This document shows, one piece after another, positions 24,861 through 33,099 of a stretch of 64,000 nt of DNA. This DNA comes from Chloroflexota bacterium. GTDB taxonomy: Bacteria > Chloroflexota > Anaerolineae > VGOG01. The stretch is taken from assembly GCA_030611885.1 (NCBI GenBank), contig JAUWOY010000001.1:142559-206558 (forward strand), given 5' to 3'. A program made the position numbers and the translations under genes. Each line of letters opens with the position of its first letter. Positions within the stretch are counted from its first letter, which is position 1. The notes beneath the pieces were generated by a model. The model was not told the DNA's origin, ran no database searches, and saw nothing but the letters and a program-made list of their open reading frames with translations.

Positions 24861-27716
24861 ATGAACAACTTCTTCCGAAAACGCGTACACCTGGCCTTGC
24901 TGCTCGTTGTCCTCCTGGTCGCGCTTTTCCTGCGGGTCTATGGGCTGGATGACATTCCCCCCGGCCTGCACTACGACGAGGCCGCCAACGCCATCCTGGC
25001 CGCCGACGTCGCCAGGGGCGAGGCTCGCCCTCTGTTCATCGAAGCCTACACCGGCAAGGAAGTGCTCTTCTTCTACCTGGCTGGTGTCTCCATGCGCCTC
25101 CTCGGTGTTTCCGTCTTCTCCCTGCGCCTGACTTCAGCCCTGATCGGCACGCTCACTGTGCTCATCACCTACCGGCTGGCCAGGGAGATGTTCGCCCATC
25201 AGGGAGCCGAAGCCTCGCGCTGGCTAGCTCTCTTCAGCGCGGCCCTGCTGGCGACTTCGTACTGGCACGTCACCCTGAGCCGGTACGGCTTCCGGGCCAT
25301 AAGCCAACCCCTCCTGCAAGCCCTGACCTTGTGGTGCCTGTGGCGAGGGTTGCGAAGAGGGAGCACCGGCTGGCTGGCCCTGGGCGGGTTGTTCTGTGGG
25401 GCGACCGCTTACACCTACCTGGCTAGCAGGGTTTTCCCCGTGATTCTGCTGCTCACTTTCCTAGCCCTCCTCGTCTTTGAGAGAAGCAACCTCAAACGAC
25501 GCCTCTCCCAAATCGCCGTTTTCGCTGTTCCTGCTGCAATCGTCTTCGCTCCGCTGGGCTTCTACTTCCTGACCCACCCCCAGGCCTTCTCCGTGCGCGT
25601 CAGCCAGTTGTCCCTCTTCAATCCAGAGTTGAACCAGGGCGACGTGCTGGGCGCCTTTTGGCGTGCGGCCCGTCTGGCTTTCGGCATGATCAGCCTGCGT
25701 GGCGAACCTCTGTGGCGCTTCAACATTCCAGGCAAGCCCGTTTTCAGTTGGCCCCTGTCGGTTTTGCTCCTGATTGGTCTAGCTCTCAGCCTCGTCAGGC
25801 TGGTGCGCCGCCGAAATAAACTGGAGCGAACATTCCACTTTCTCCTGCTCATCTGGCTGCCCGTAATGCTCCTCCCCAGCATCCTGGCTGTAAAAGAAGT
25901 GCCCAGCGCCCTGCGTTCCGTCGGCCTTATTCCCCTGCTCTTCCTGTTGCCTGCTCAGGGCTTGTGGATAGCTGTGAAATCCAAAATCCAAAATCTAAAG
26001 TTCAAAATTCTCCTCCTACTTCTTGTGCTTGGCATCTGCGGCGTTGCCACCTTCCGAGACTATTTCGTCCACTGGGCCAAAGCTGCTCCGGTCTACTACG
26101 AGAACGATGGTGATTTGGTTGACGCAGCCAAGTATCTTAACCAACTAGATATCGCTGACAAGGAGATTTTTGTTTCGTCCATCCACTACCGCCACCCCAC
26201 CCTGGCCTTCCTGGCCCGCTCGTATGATGAGATCAAGTGGCTGGTGGGTGGGGAGACCGTAGTCTTCCCCACAGAGACGGATAAGAAGACCCTCTACATT
26301 TTCCCCCACTCGGCCAGGCCCGACGAGACTCTGCTAGAGGAGTTCTTCCCACCAGACGCCCTGGTCGAGGAAACCCTGGGGCCTGACGGCGAGCCCGCCT
26401 TCACCGCCTATCTATTCCAGCCGGAGCAACTCCCGGAAATCTCACCCCAAAACTCCATGTCAGTCAATCTTGGAGACACTTTAGAGTTCCTGGGTTATGA
26501 CATCTCTCACGTTTCACGTTTTACGTTTTACTGGCGAGTCCTATGCGCCGCCCCCAGAGACGACTACAGCGTCTTCGTCCACCTGCTCGATCAGTGGGGC
26601 TTCAGGTGGGGGGAGGAGGGTTTCTTCGATTATCCTTCGGCTCAATGGAATCCAGGTGACATAATCGTCAACAGGAAGGAGATTGACGTGGAGCCAGGGG
26701 CACCGCCAGGGGAATACGAAGTCCTGGTGGGCGTCTATTCGGCCTCATTGGACAGCCGCCTGCCCAGGCTGGACGCAAAGGGCCAGGTCGTCGGCACCAC
26801 CATCTCTCTGGGGCCCGTGATGGTGAGCAAGCCTCAAGAGCCGCCTGCGGTTGAATCGCTGGCCGTCCAGAATCCACGGCAAGAGGACTTGGGCAGCAAG
26901 GTTACTTTCTTGGGCTACGACAGGGATGGTGACACAGCCCGGTCGGGGGAGAGCGTCTACCTGGCCCTCTACTGGCAGGCCCAGCGGGACTTGGACGAAG
27001 ATTACAACGTCGTCATCGGGCTGCGAGGAGGGAAAGGCGATGTTTGGCCCCTGTGGGCCGACCGCCCGGTGCACGGCACCTATCCCACCACCAACTGGAC
27101 AGCGGACGAGGTCATCAAGGATCGGTATGGCTTGACCATTGGCCAGGACGTACCGGCCGGTGATTACGAGCTGGAGCTGATATTGCTCAATCGTGTCACT
27201 TATGAACCGCTGGTCGCCAGTAACGGCCTCCCCACCATTTCCCTGGGACACTTGAGGGTCGAAGCCTGGGAGCACCAGTTCGCCGTCCCCGCCATCCAGC
27301 ACCCCCTGGAGGTGAACCTGGGGAACGAGGTTGAGCTTTTGGGCTACGACCTGGACCGCGCCTCGGCGAAGCCCGGCGAGAGCTTGCACCTGACCCTCTA
27401 CTGGCGGGCCTTGGGGCCGGTGGATGCCAGCTACACCGTCTTCACCCACCTCCTCGACAGCGAAAGCCGCGTCTGGGGCCAGAAGGACAGCATCCCTCAG
27501 GCTGGCACTTACCCCACCACCCTCTGGGTCGAAGGGGAGGTAGTGACTGACGAGTACGAGATCGTCGTCAAGCCCGACGCTCCGCCGGGGCAATACGTCA
27601 TTGAGGTCGGGATGTACCTTCCCCAGTTGGGCCAGCGCCTGCCGGTGTTGGACGAGTTGGGGGAGGTGCAGGGGGATAGGATCCTGCTGGCTGTGATAGA
27701 GATTCAGCATCGGTAG
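24861..27716 (+). CDS. GT39-family membrane glycosyltransferase with three C-terminal beta-sandwich domains
   Basis: 951 aa, paralogue of the gene at 16671. The N-terminal 400 residues are polytopic with 'GLHYDEAANAILAADVARG' as acidic site. From residue 520 three copies of a beta-sandwich follow, each opening 'LLGYD' or 'FLGYD' and containing 'YWRA' and 'FVHLLD'-type strands. Two stretches are encoded by intergenic-type repeats: 'VKSKIQNLKFKI' (25978-26012) and 'SHVSRFTFY' (26509-26531). The second shortens the first sandwich where its partners have 'PGESLHLTLYW'. Start: ATG 24861, with GTG 24837 possible; neither has a strong site. Confidence 0.85.
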   Translation: MNNFFRKRVHLALLLVVLLVALFLRVYGLDDIPPGLHYDEAANAILAADVARGEARPLFIEAYTGKEVLFFYLAGVSMRLLGVSVFSLRLTSALIGTLTVLITYRLAREMFAHQGAEASRWLALFSAALLATSYWHVTLSRYGFRAISQPLLQALTLWCLWRGLRRGSTGWLALGGLFCGATAYTYLASRVFPVILLLTFLALLVFERSNLKRRLSQIAVFAVPAAIVFAPLGFYFLTHPQAFSVRVSQLSLFNPELNQGDVLGAFWRAARLAFGMISLRGEPLWRFNIPGKPVFSWPLSVLLLIGLALSLVRLVRRRNKLERTFHFLLLIWLPVMLLPSILAVKEVPSALRSVGLIPLLFLLPAQGLWIAVKSKIQNLKFKILLLLLVLGICGVATFRDYFVHWAKAAPVYYENDGDLVDAAKYLNQLDIADKEIFVSSIHYRHPTLAFLARSYDEIKWLVGGETVVFPTETDKKTLYIFPHSARPDETLLEEFFPPDALVEETLGPDGEPAFTAYLFQPEQLPEISPQNSMSVNLGDTLEFLGYDISHVSRFTFYWRVLCAAPRDDYSVFVHLLDQWGFRWGEEGFFDYPSAQWNPGDIIVNRKEIDVEPGAPPGEYEVLVGVYSASLDSRLPRLDAKGQVVGTTISLGPVMVSKPQEPPAVESLAVQNPRQEDLGSKVTFLGYDRDGDTARSGESVYLALYWQAQRDLDEDYNVVIGLRGGKGDVWPLWADRPVHGTYPTTNWTADEVIKDRYGLTIGQDVPAGDYELELILLNRVTYEPLVASNGLPTISLGHLRVEAWEHQFAVPAIQHPLEVNLGNEVELLGYDLDRASAKPGESLHLTLYWRALGPVDASYTVFTHLLDSESRVWGQKDSIPQAGTYPTTLWVEGEVVTDEYEIVVKPDAPPGQYVIEVGMYLPQLGQRLPVLDELGEVQGDRILLAVIEIQHR

Positions 27717-27770
27717 ATCGCTGAACGCTAGTCGCATTTTTGGAGGTTGACTTAGCGAGGAGGCAAGCTA

Positions 27771-29894
27771 ATGGCTAAAGAAGGAAGACTTAGTCTGGAT
27801 AAGTTAGACAAAATTGCCAGCGTCGTTGCTGCTATCATTGCTATCTTGACCTTTTGGCAAGGTAACCGCATTTTCTCCTATGCCTTCGTCATCATCGGAT
27901 ACGCCCTGATGGCTCGGCTCCTTTGTCGGGTCATGAGGCAGAAATCAGTAGTCGAGATAAGAGTAAAGACACCTTATCCTTTACCAGAGGAATGGGAATA
28001 TAGCTATCCGCAGCGCTGGCGTTGGATGGCAGGAATCGCTCTAGTCATCCTGACGCTTTTCTCTTTTGGCTGGGTCGGAGTCAATGGGTGGCGAGACTAT
28101 CAGGCAAGGGAGGGCTTGCTCTTCCCCAGGGCCAAAGAAGACGAGTTGCTGGTCATCATAGCTCAATTTGACAATAGGAGTACGAAAGGTATAGACCCGA
28201 CCCAGCGGATCCATGATAGACTCCGCAAAGAGCTTGAGGAAGCGGGTATCACAAACGCGCGCTTGGAGATGGCCCCTGAAATTGCTGACCTGGATGAGGC
28301 GAGAGAGATGGGAAAACGCCATGAAGCTCTCTTCGTCATTTGGGGCTGGTTTGATGATCTAGGATTTACCCCCAATTTCACCATCGTTAGGGAGAAGGAA
28401 TTTGTTCTCATAGGTATGGATTTGGGGGAAGTGTCTCTTGAGCCACCAGGCGATTTCAGCCTTTACATCCGGGAAGGGCTGCCAGCCCAGATGGCCTATT
28501 TCTCGACCTTGACCATAGGCCAGGTTTACTACTGGGATGAAAAGTTCGAAGAGGCCTTTAGCGCCTTTGATAAAGCCATAGAGAACGCCCAAGAGGGTGG
28601 CAGTTCGGAAGGCTTAGCTGATGTTTATTTCTATCGAGGGTATATTCAGGGGGTGGTTTTGGATGATGCTCAACAAGCCATCGCGGACTACAACAAAGCC
28701 ATTGAGTTGAAGCCGGACTTGGCCGAGGCCTATGTCAACCGAGGGGTTGCCTACGCAGATAAGGGCGAACACGATTTGGCCATCGGCGACTACGACAGGG
28801 CTATTGAGATCGCCCCCCAGTTCGCCGAAGCCTACGTCAACCGCAGTACTGCCTACGGTGACAAGGGCAAATACAAGCTGGCCATCGCCGACTTAACCAA
28901 GGCCATCGAGCTGAGGCCTGGCTTGGCCGAGGCATACAGCAACCGAGGGGTTGCCTATGTCACCAAGGGCGAATACGATCTGGCCATCGCCGACTATGAC
29001 AGAGCCATTGAGATCGACCCTCAGTTCGCCGAGGTATATAGCAACCGAGGGCTCGCCTATATCCGTCTCGGGGAGTATGAGAGGGCCATAGAGGACTGGG
29101 ACAGGGCGATCGAGATCAACCCTCAGTATGCCGAGGCCTACTACAGCCGCGGGCTTGCCTACTATTACAAGGGCGAATACGATTTGGCGATCGCCGACTT
29201 CGACAAAACCATCGAGTTGAAGCCCCACTACGCTGAGGCCTATAGCAGCCGTGGGGCTATTTACTACGACAAGGGCGAATACAATCTGGCCATTACTGAC
29301 TTCGCCAGGGCCATTGAGCTGAGGCCAGACTATGCCGATGCCTACTACAACCTAGGGCTCGCCTATGTCCACCTCGGTGAGTATGAGAGGGCCATACAGG
29401 GCTGGGACAGGGCCATTGAGATTAACCCTCAGTATGCTGAGGCCCACTATAGCCGCGGGCTTGCCTACGCCGACAAAGACGAATATGACCAAGCCATTGC
29501 CGACTACGACAAGGCCATCGAACTGAGGCCAGACTTCGCCGCGGCCTACCACAACCGCGGGAATGCCTATGTCCACAAGGGCGAATACGACCTAGCCATC
29601 GCCGACTTCGATAGGGCCATTGAGCTGCAGCCTGACTACGCCGAGGCCTACAACAACCGTGGGCATGCCTGCCGCTACAAAGGCGAATACGATCTGGCCA
29701 TCGCCGACTGCAACAGAGCCATCAAGCTGAGACCCAACTACGCCAAGGCCCACTACAACCGCGGGGTTGTCCATAAGATCAAGGGTGAGAAGGAGAAGGC
29801 CATCAGGGACTTTGAGCGGGTTTTGGAGTTGACTGAGGATGAGTATTGGAGAAACGAGGCAGAGAAGCATCTCAGGGAGTTGAGGGAGCAGTAG
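27771..29894 (+). CDS. membrane-anchored TPR-repeat protein (707 aa)
   Basis: Three transmembrane helices (about residues 15-31, 35-53, 84-105). Then a domain of about 130 residues ('DELLVIIAQFDNRSTKGIDP') resembles the nucleotide-cyclase-associated TolB-like fold. Then 12 consecutive 34-residue TPRs, each like 'AEAYVNRGVAYADKGEHDLA'. The 306-base block of TPR 5-7 is duplicated as TPR 8-10. A protein-protein scaffold; partner unknown. GGAGG lies eight bases before the ATG. The next gene begins two bases after the stop. Confidence 0.88.
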   Translation: MAKEGRLSLDKLDKIASVVAAIIAILTFWQGNRIFSYAFVIIGYALMARLLCRVMRQKSVVEIRVKTPYPLPEEWEYSYPQRWRWMAGIALVILTLFSFGWVGVNGWRDYQAREGLLFPRAKEDELLVIIAQFDNRSTKGIDPTQRIHDRLRKELEEAGITNARLEMAPEIADLDEAREMGKRHEALFVIWGWFDDLGFTPNFTIVREKEFVLIGMDLGEVSLEPPGDFSLYIREGLPAQMAYFSTLTIGQVYYWDEKFEEAFSAFDKAIENAQEGGSSEGLADVYFYRGYIQGVVLDDAQQAIADYNKAIELKPDLAEAYVNRGVAYADKGEHDLAIGDYDRAIEIAPQFAEAYVNRSTAYGDKGKYKLAIADLTKAIELRPGLAEAYSNRGVAYVTKGEYDLAIADYDRAIEIDPQFAEVYSNRGLAYIRLGEYERAIEDWDRAIEINPQYAEAYYSRGLAYYYKGEYDLAIADFDKTIELKPHYAEAYSSRGAIYYDKGEYNLAITDFARAIELRPDYADAYYNLGLAYVHLGEYERAIQGWDRAIEINPQYAEAHYSRGLAYADKDEYDQAIADYDKAIELRPDFAAAYHNRGNAYVHKGEYDLAIADFDRAIELQPDYAEAYNNRGHACRYKGEYDLAIADCNRAIKLRPNYAKAHYNRGVVHKIKGEKEKAIRDFERVLELTEDEYWRNEAEKHLRELREQ

Positions 29895-29896
29895 CG

Positions 29897-30304
29897 ATGA
29901 AAAAAGCCATCGTCGTCATCGCCGTGCTCATGGTTCTGATCACGGCTTGGGTTGGGTTTAACCCCATCGGCAGGTTCGGATTCTGCCGCTTCGGGTTGCT
30001 GGTCTACAGCACGATTCCCTTTCCTGGCGTGGACCTCATCATCCACGCCAATGGTTTGCCTGCGGTGAGAGGGAGCAAGGCGCACTTTGTTGGCTTCGCT
30101 GAGATTGAGCCACTGCTCAGGGAAAAGCCGGATGTGCTGATCATCGGAACCGGCTACGACAACATGGTGCAGGTTGAGGAGGAGATTTTGGCCATGTCTG
30201 CCGTACAAGTCCTACCCCTGCCCACACCCCAGGCCGTGAGGCGCTACAACGAGTTGCGGCGCGAGGGGAAAAGGGTGGCCGCGATCATCCACTCGACTTG
30301 CTGA
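29897..30304 (+). CDS. Mth938-like domain protein
   Basis: 135 aa. An N-terminal hydrophobic segment (residues 3-20), then 'KPDVLIIGTGYDNMVQVEEE' and 'YNELRREGKRVAAIIHSTC'. The GTGyd and AaiiHstC motifs define the Mth938/NDUFAF3-like fold. The biochemical role in bacteria is unknown. The ATG follows the TPR stop by two bases, so probably translationally coupled. The membrane segment is unusual for the family. Confidence 0.8.
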   Translation: MKKAIVVIAVLMVLITAWVGFNPIGRFGFCRFGLLVYSTIPFPGVDLIIHANGLPAVRGSKAHFVGFAEIEPLLREKPDVLIIGTGYDNMVQVEEEILAMSAVQVLPLPTPQAVRRYNELRREGKRVAAIIHSTC

Positions 30305-30378
30305 TCACGTTTGATGTTGTACGTTTCACCCCTCGCTACAAGACTAAGGTCCCCTGTGGGGGCCAAACAGGAGAAGAT

Positions 30379-31569
30379 ATGTCAAAACAGATAGATTTTA
30401 CGGCCGAAGCGGAGGCGCTGCGAGAGCAACTGGTTGCCTGGCGTCGCGACTTCCACATGCACCCGGAACTGGGTTTCCAGGAGCACCGTTCGGCAGGATT
30501 GATCGCCGACCGGCTGCGCGAATTAGGTTACCAGGTGCAGACGGGCGTCGCCACCACTGGCGTGGTCGCGTTGCTAGAGGGGCAGCAGCCAGGCCCGGTG
30601 GTTATGTTGCGCTTCGACATGGACGCGCTGCCCATCACTGAAGTAAACGAGGCCCAATACGTGTCTCAGAATCCAGGGGTGATGCACGCCTGCGGCCACG
30701 ACGGCCACATGGCGATAGGACTGGGCGTCGCCACGCTGGCGGCGCAGCATCAGCGTCAGGATGGGATGGTTGGCACACTGAAACTGGTCTTCCAGCCGGG
30801 CGAGGAGGGGATGGATGGGGCCAAGGTGATGGTGGACGAGGGCGTGCTGGAGAACCCCCGTCCCGACGTTGTCCTGGCTACTCACATTTGGAACGAAAAG
30901 CCGGTCGGCACGGTGGGCGTCTCGCCGGGAGCGACAATGGCAGCCGCCGAGAAGTGGACCTGTATCGTGCGGGGTAAAGGGGGACACGGCGCGCTGCCCC
31001 ACCAGACGGTAGATCCCATCGTCGCCACGGCGCAGATCGTCACTGCCCTCCAGAGTGTCGTCAGTCGCAACGTCAGTCCGCAGGAGACAGCTGTGGTGAC
31101 GGTGGGCACGGTTCACGGCGGCGACGCCTTCAACGTCATCCCCCCTCAAGTTGACCTGAGCGGCACCATCCGCACCTACAGCCCGCAGGTGAGAGAGATG
31201 GTGTTGCGGCGGGTACGTGAGGTCATCGAGGGGGTAGCGGCGGCCTGTGGCGCGGAGGTCGACTTGGATATCGTCTCCTTGACTCCGGCGGTGATCAACG
31301 ATGCCGGGGTTGCCGAAGTAGTACGCGCAGCGGCCGGGGCAGTAGTTGGGTCAGAGAACGTCTCTTCCGATGTGCGGACAATGGGCAGCGAGGACGCAGC
31401 CTTCTTCATGCAACAGGTGCCGGGGTGCTATTTCTTCCTGGGATCGGCCAACGCCGAGCGCGGGTTGAACGCCCCCCATCACAATCCGCGCTTCGATTTT
31501 GATGAAGACGTACTGCCGCTGGGGGTAGCTGTCATGATGCAGGCCCTGGCGCACTATCTGCACCTGTAG
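30379..31569 (+). CDS. M20D amidohydrolase (N-acyl-amino-acid/hippurate hydrolase type)
   Basis: 396 aa. Metal site 'HACGHDGHMAIGLGVA', 'FQPGEEGMDGAKVMVDEGVL' with catalytic Glu pair, 'ATHIWNEKPVGTVGVSPG', lid 'GKGGHGALPHQTVDPI' and final 'NAPHHNPRFDFDEDVL'. It cleaves acyl groups from amino acids such as hippurate or N-acetyl amino acids. AGGAGA precedes ATG 30379. The frame upstream to 30298 is open but unlike the family. Confidence 0.92.
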   Translation: MSKQIDFTAEAEALREQLVAWRRDFHMHPELGFQEHRSAGLIADRLRELGYQVQTGVATTGVVALLEGQQPGPVVMLRFDMDALPITEVNEAQYVSQNPGVMHACGHDGHMAIGLGVATLAAQHQRQDGMVGTLKLVFQPGEEGMDGAKVMVDEGVLENPRPDVVLATHIWNEKPVGTVGVSPGATMAAAEKWTCIVRGKGGHGALPHQTVDPIVATAQIVTALQSVVSRNVSPQETAVVTVGTVHGGDAFNVIPPQVDLSGTIRTYSPQVREMVLRRVREVIEGVAAACGAEVDLDIVSLTPAVINDAGVAEVVRAAAGAVVGSENVSSDVRTMGSEDAAFFMQQVPGCYFFLGSANAERGLNAPHHNPRFDFDEDVLPLGVAVMMQALAHYLHL

Positions 31570-31576
31570 AGATAGA

Positions 31577-31678
31577 GTGTGGGGCCGCCTGGCCATGAAA
31601 GCGAACCGGATGGCCAGCTTGGCCGCCTGGGAGTACATCGCTTTGAAGGCAGCGCTCACAAACAATGAGGGGAAGTAG
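31577..31678 (+). pseudogene. short coding-like remnant of unknown family
   Basis: A 33-codon frame reads 'RLAMKANRMASLAAWEYIAL' and KAALTNNEGK, helical and compositionally protein-like, with no ribosome site. It overlaps the assumed start of the MATE gene. Possibly the tail of a lost gene. Confidence 0.25.
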
Positions 31679-33089
31679 GATAGCCGATTTGACAGATATT
31701 GTTGCTCATGCAAAATCGCAGATTCGACAGATACGTGAGGGACGTAAGAATCGGGGGGACGACGAGAAAGCACTTCGCAAAGAGGTGCTCAAACTGGCGC
31801 TGCCGGCCACGGGCGAGCAACTGTTGAGCATGATGGTGAGCATCGTTGACACGATGCTGGTGGGCCATCTGGGTGCATCGGCGCTGGCAGCGGTGAGCCT
31901 GGCCACACAGTGGACGTTCATGGCTGTTACGCTCTTTGCCGCCATCTCCACCGGCTCAACAGCGCTGGTGGCGCGGTCAGTGGGGGGCGAAGATTGGGAC
32001 ACAGCCAACCGGACAGTGCGCCAGTCGGTGCTGGTGGGTGTGTGCATCGGCCTGGTAGCTACGACGCTGGCCCTGCTGTTTGCCGAGCCGGCTATGGCGC
32101 TGATGGGCGCTGAGCCGGAGGTGTTGGCACAGGGTGTGACCTACATGCGCATCGCGTCGAGCGTCTTTGCGCTATCGGCTGTGATGTTCGTGGGCAATGC
32201 CTGTCTGCGCGGCGCGGGCGACACGCGTATGACAATGATGGTCATGGCTGTTGTCAATGTGCTGAACATCGCCGTAGCCTGGACAGCGATCAACGGGCCG
32301 TTCGGACTGCCCAAGCTGGGCGTGGCAGGATCGGCGCTGGGGGCTGTCGCGGGGCGCGCGGTGGGAGGGCTGCTGGTGATCGGCATCCTGCTCAGGGGTC
32401 GCTCTGGCCTGAAATTGGATCTGAGGCATTGGCGGCCAGACTTCGAGATCGTCAGGCGAGTCCTGCGGGTCGGCTTGCCCACAGGAATTGAGCAGTTGAT
32501 CATGCGCCTGGGCATTATGGCCTTCGTGCGGGTGGTCGCGAGTCTGGGCACGGTGGCCGTGGCAGCTCATACTGTGGCGATGCGCGCCGAGTCGCTCTCG
32601 TTCATGCCAGGCTTTGGTTTTGCTGTGGCAGGTACGACGTTGGTCGGCCAGGGACTGGGCGCTCGCGATCCCAGACGGGCCGAGCGGAGCGGCTACCTCA
32701 CCTATCAAATGGCAGCCTCTTTGATGGCAGTGATGGGATTGGTCTTTGTCCTGTTTCCTCAGCCGCTCATCAGGCTGTTTACCGATGACCCGGCGGTCGT
32801 CCAAATGGCCATGACGCCGTTGCGCATCGTCGGGTTTATCCAACCATTACTAGCAGCCACGATGGTTTTCGCCGGTAACCTGCGTGGTGCGGGAGACACT
32901 CGCTTTCCCATGTACGTCACAAGTGTGAGTGTCTGGAGCATCCGTGTGCCGATGGCGACCTTGCTGAGTCTCACGCTGGGTATGGGACTCAACGGCGCCT
33001 GGCTAGGCATGATCACCGACCAAGTGGTGCGCGGGGCTGTCTTTTTCCTGCGCTTCCGGGGCGGACGCTGGAAACGGATGAATGTATAG
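31665..33089 (+). CDS. MATE family efflux transporter
   Basis: 474 aa, twelve helices in two homologous halves: 'LPATGEQLLSMMVSIVDTML' 'VGHLG' and later 'GLPTGIEQLIMRLGIMAFVR'. 'NACLRGAGDTRMTM' and 'GNLRGAGDTRFPMYV' are the paired MATE motifs. Exports drugs or metabolites with Na+ or H+. The first 40 residues are extra; the true start may be further in, since ATG 31665 has no good ribosome site. The lactate permease starts ten bases after the stop. Confidence 0.9.
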   Translation: MRGSRIADLTDIVAHAKSQIRQIREGRKNRGDDEKALRKEVLKLALPATGEQLLSMMVSIVDTMLVGHLGASALAAVSLATQWTFMAVTLFAAISTGSTALVARSVGGEDWDTANRTVRQSVLVGVCIGLVATTLALLFAEPAMALMGAEPEVLAQGVTYMRIASSVFALSAVMFVGNACLRGAGDTRMTMMVMAVVNVLNIAVAWTAINGPFGLPKLGVAGSALGAVAGRAVGGLLVIGILLRGRSGLKLDLRHWRPDFEIVRRVLRVGLPTGIEQLIMRLGIMAFVRVVASLGTVAVAAHTVAMRAESLSFMPGFGFAVAGTTLVGQGLGARDPRRAERSGYLTYQMAASLMAVMGLVFVLFPQPLIRLFTDDPAVVQMAMTPLRIVGFIQPLLAATMVFAGNLRGAGDTRFPMYVTSVSVWSIRVPMATLLSLTLGMGLNGAWLGMITDQVVRGAVFFLRFRGGRWKRMNV

Positions 33090-33099
33090 GAGTATCACA

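Noticed and set aside
26745..27737. A 330-codon minus-strand open frame opposite the 951-aa glycosyltransferase
   Set aside because: It mirrors the tandem beta-sandwich coding region and has no ribosome site or homology.
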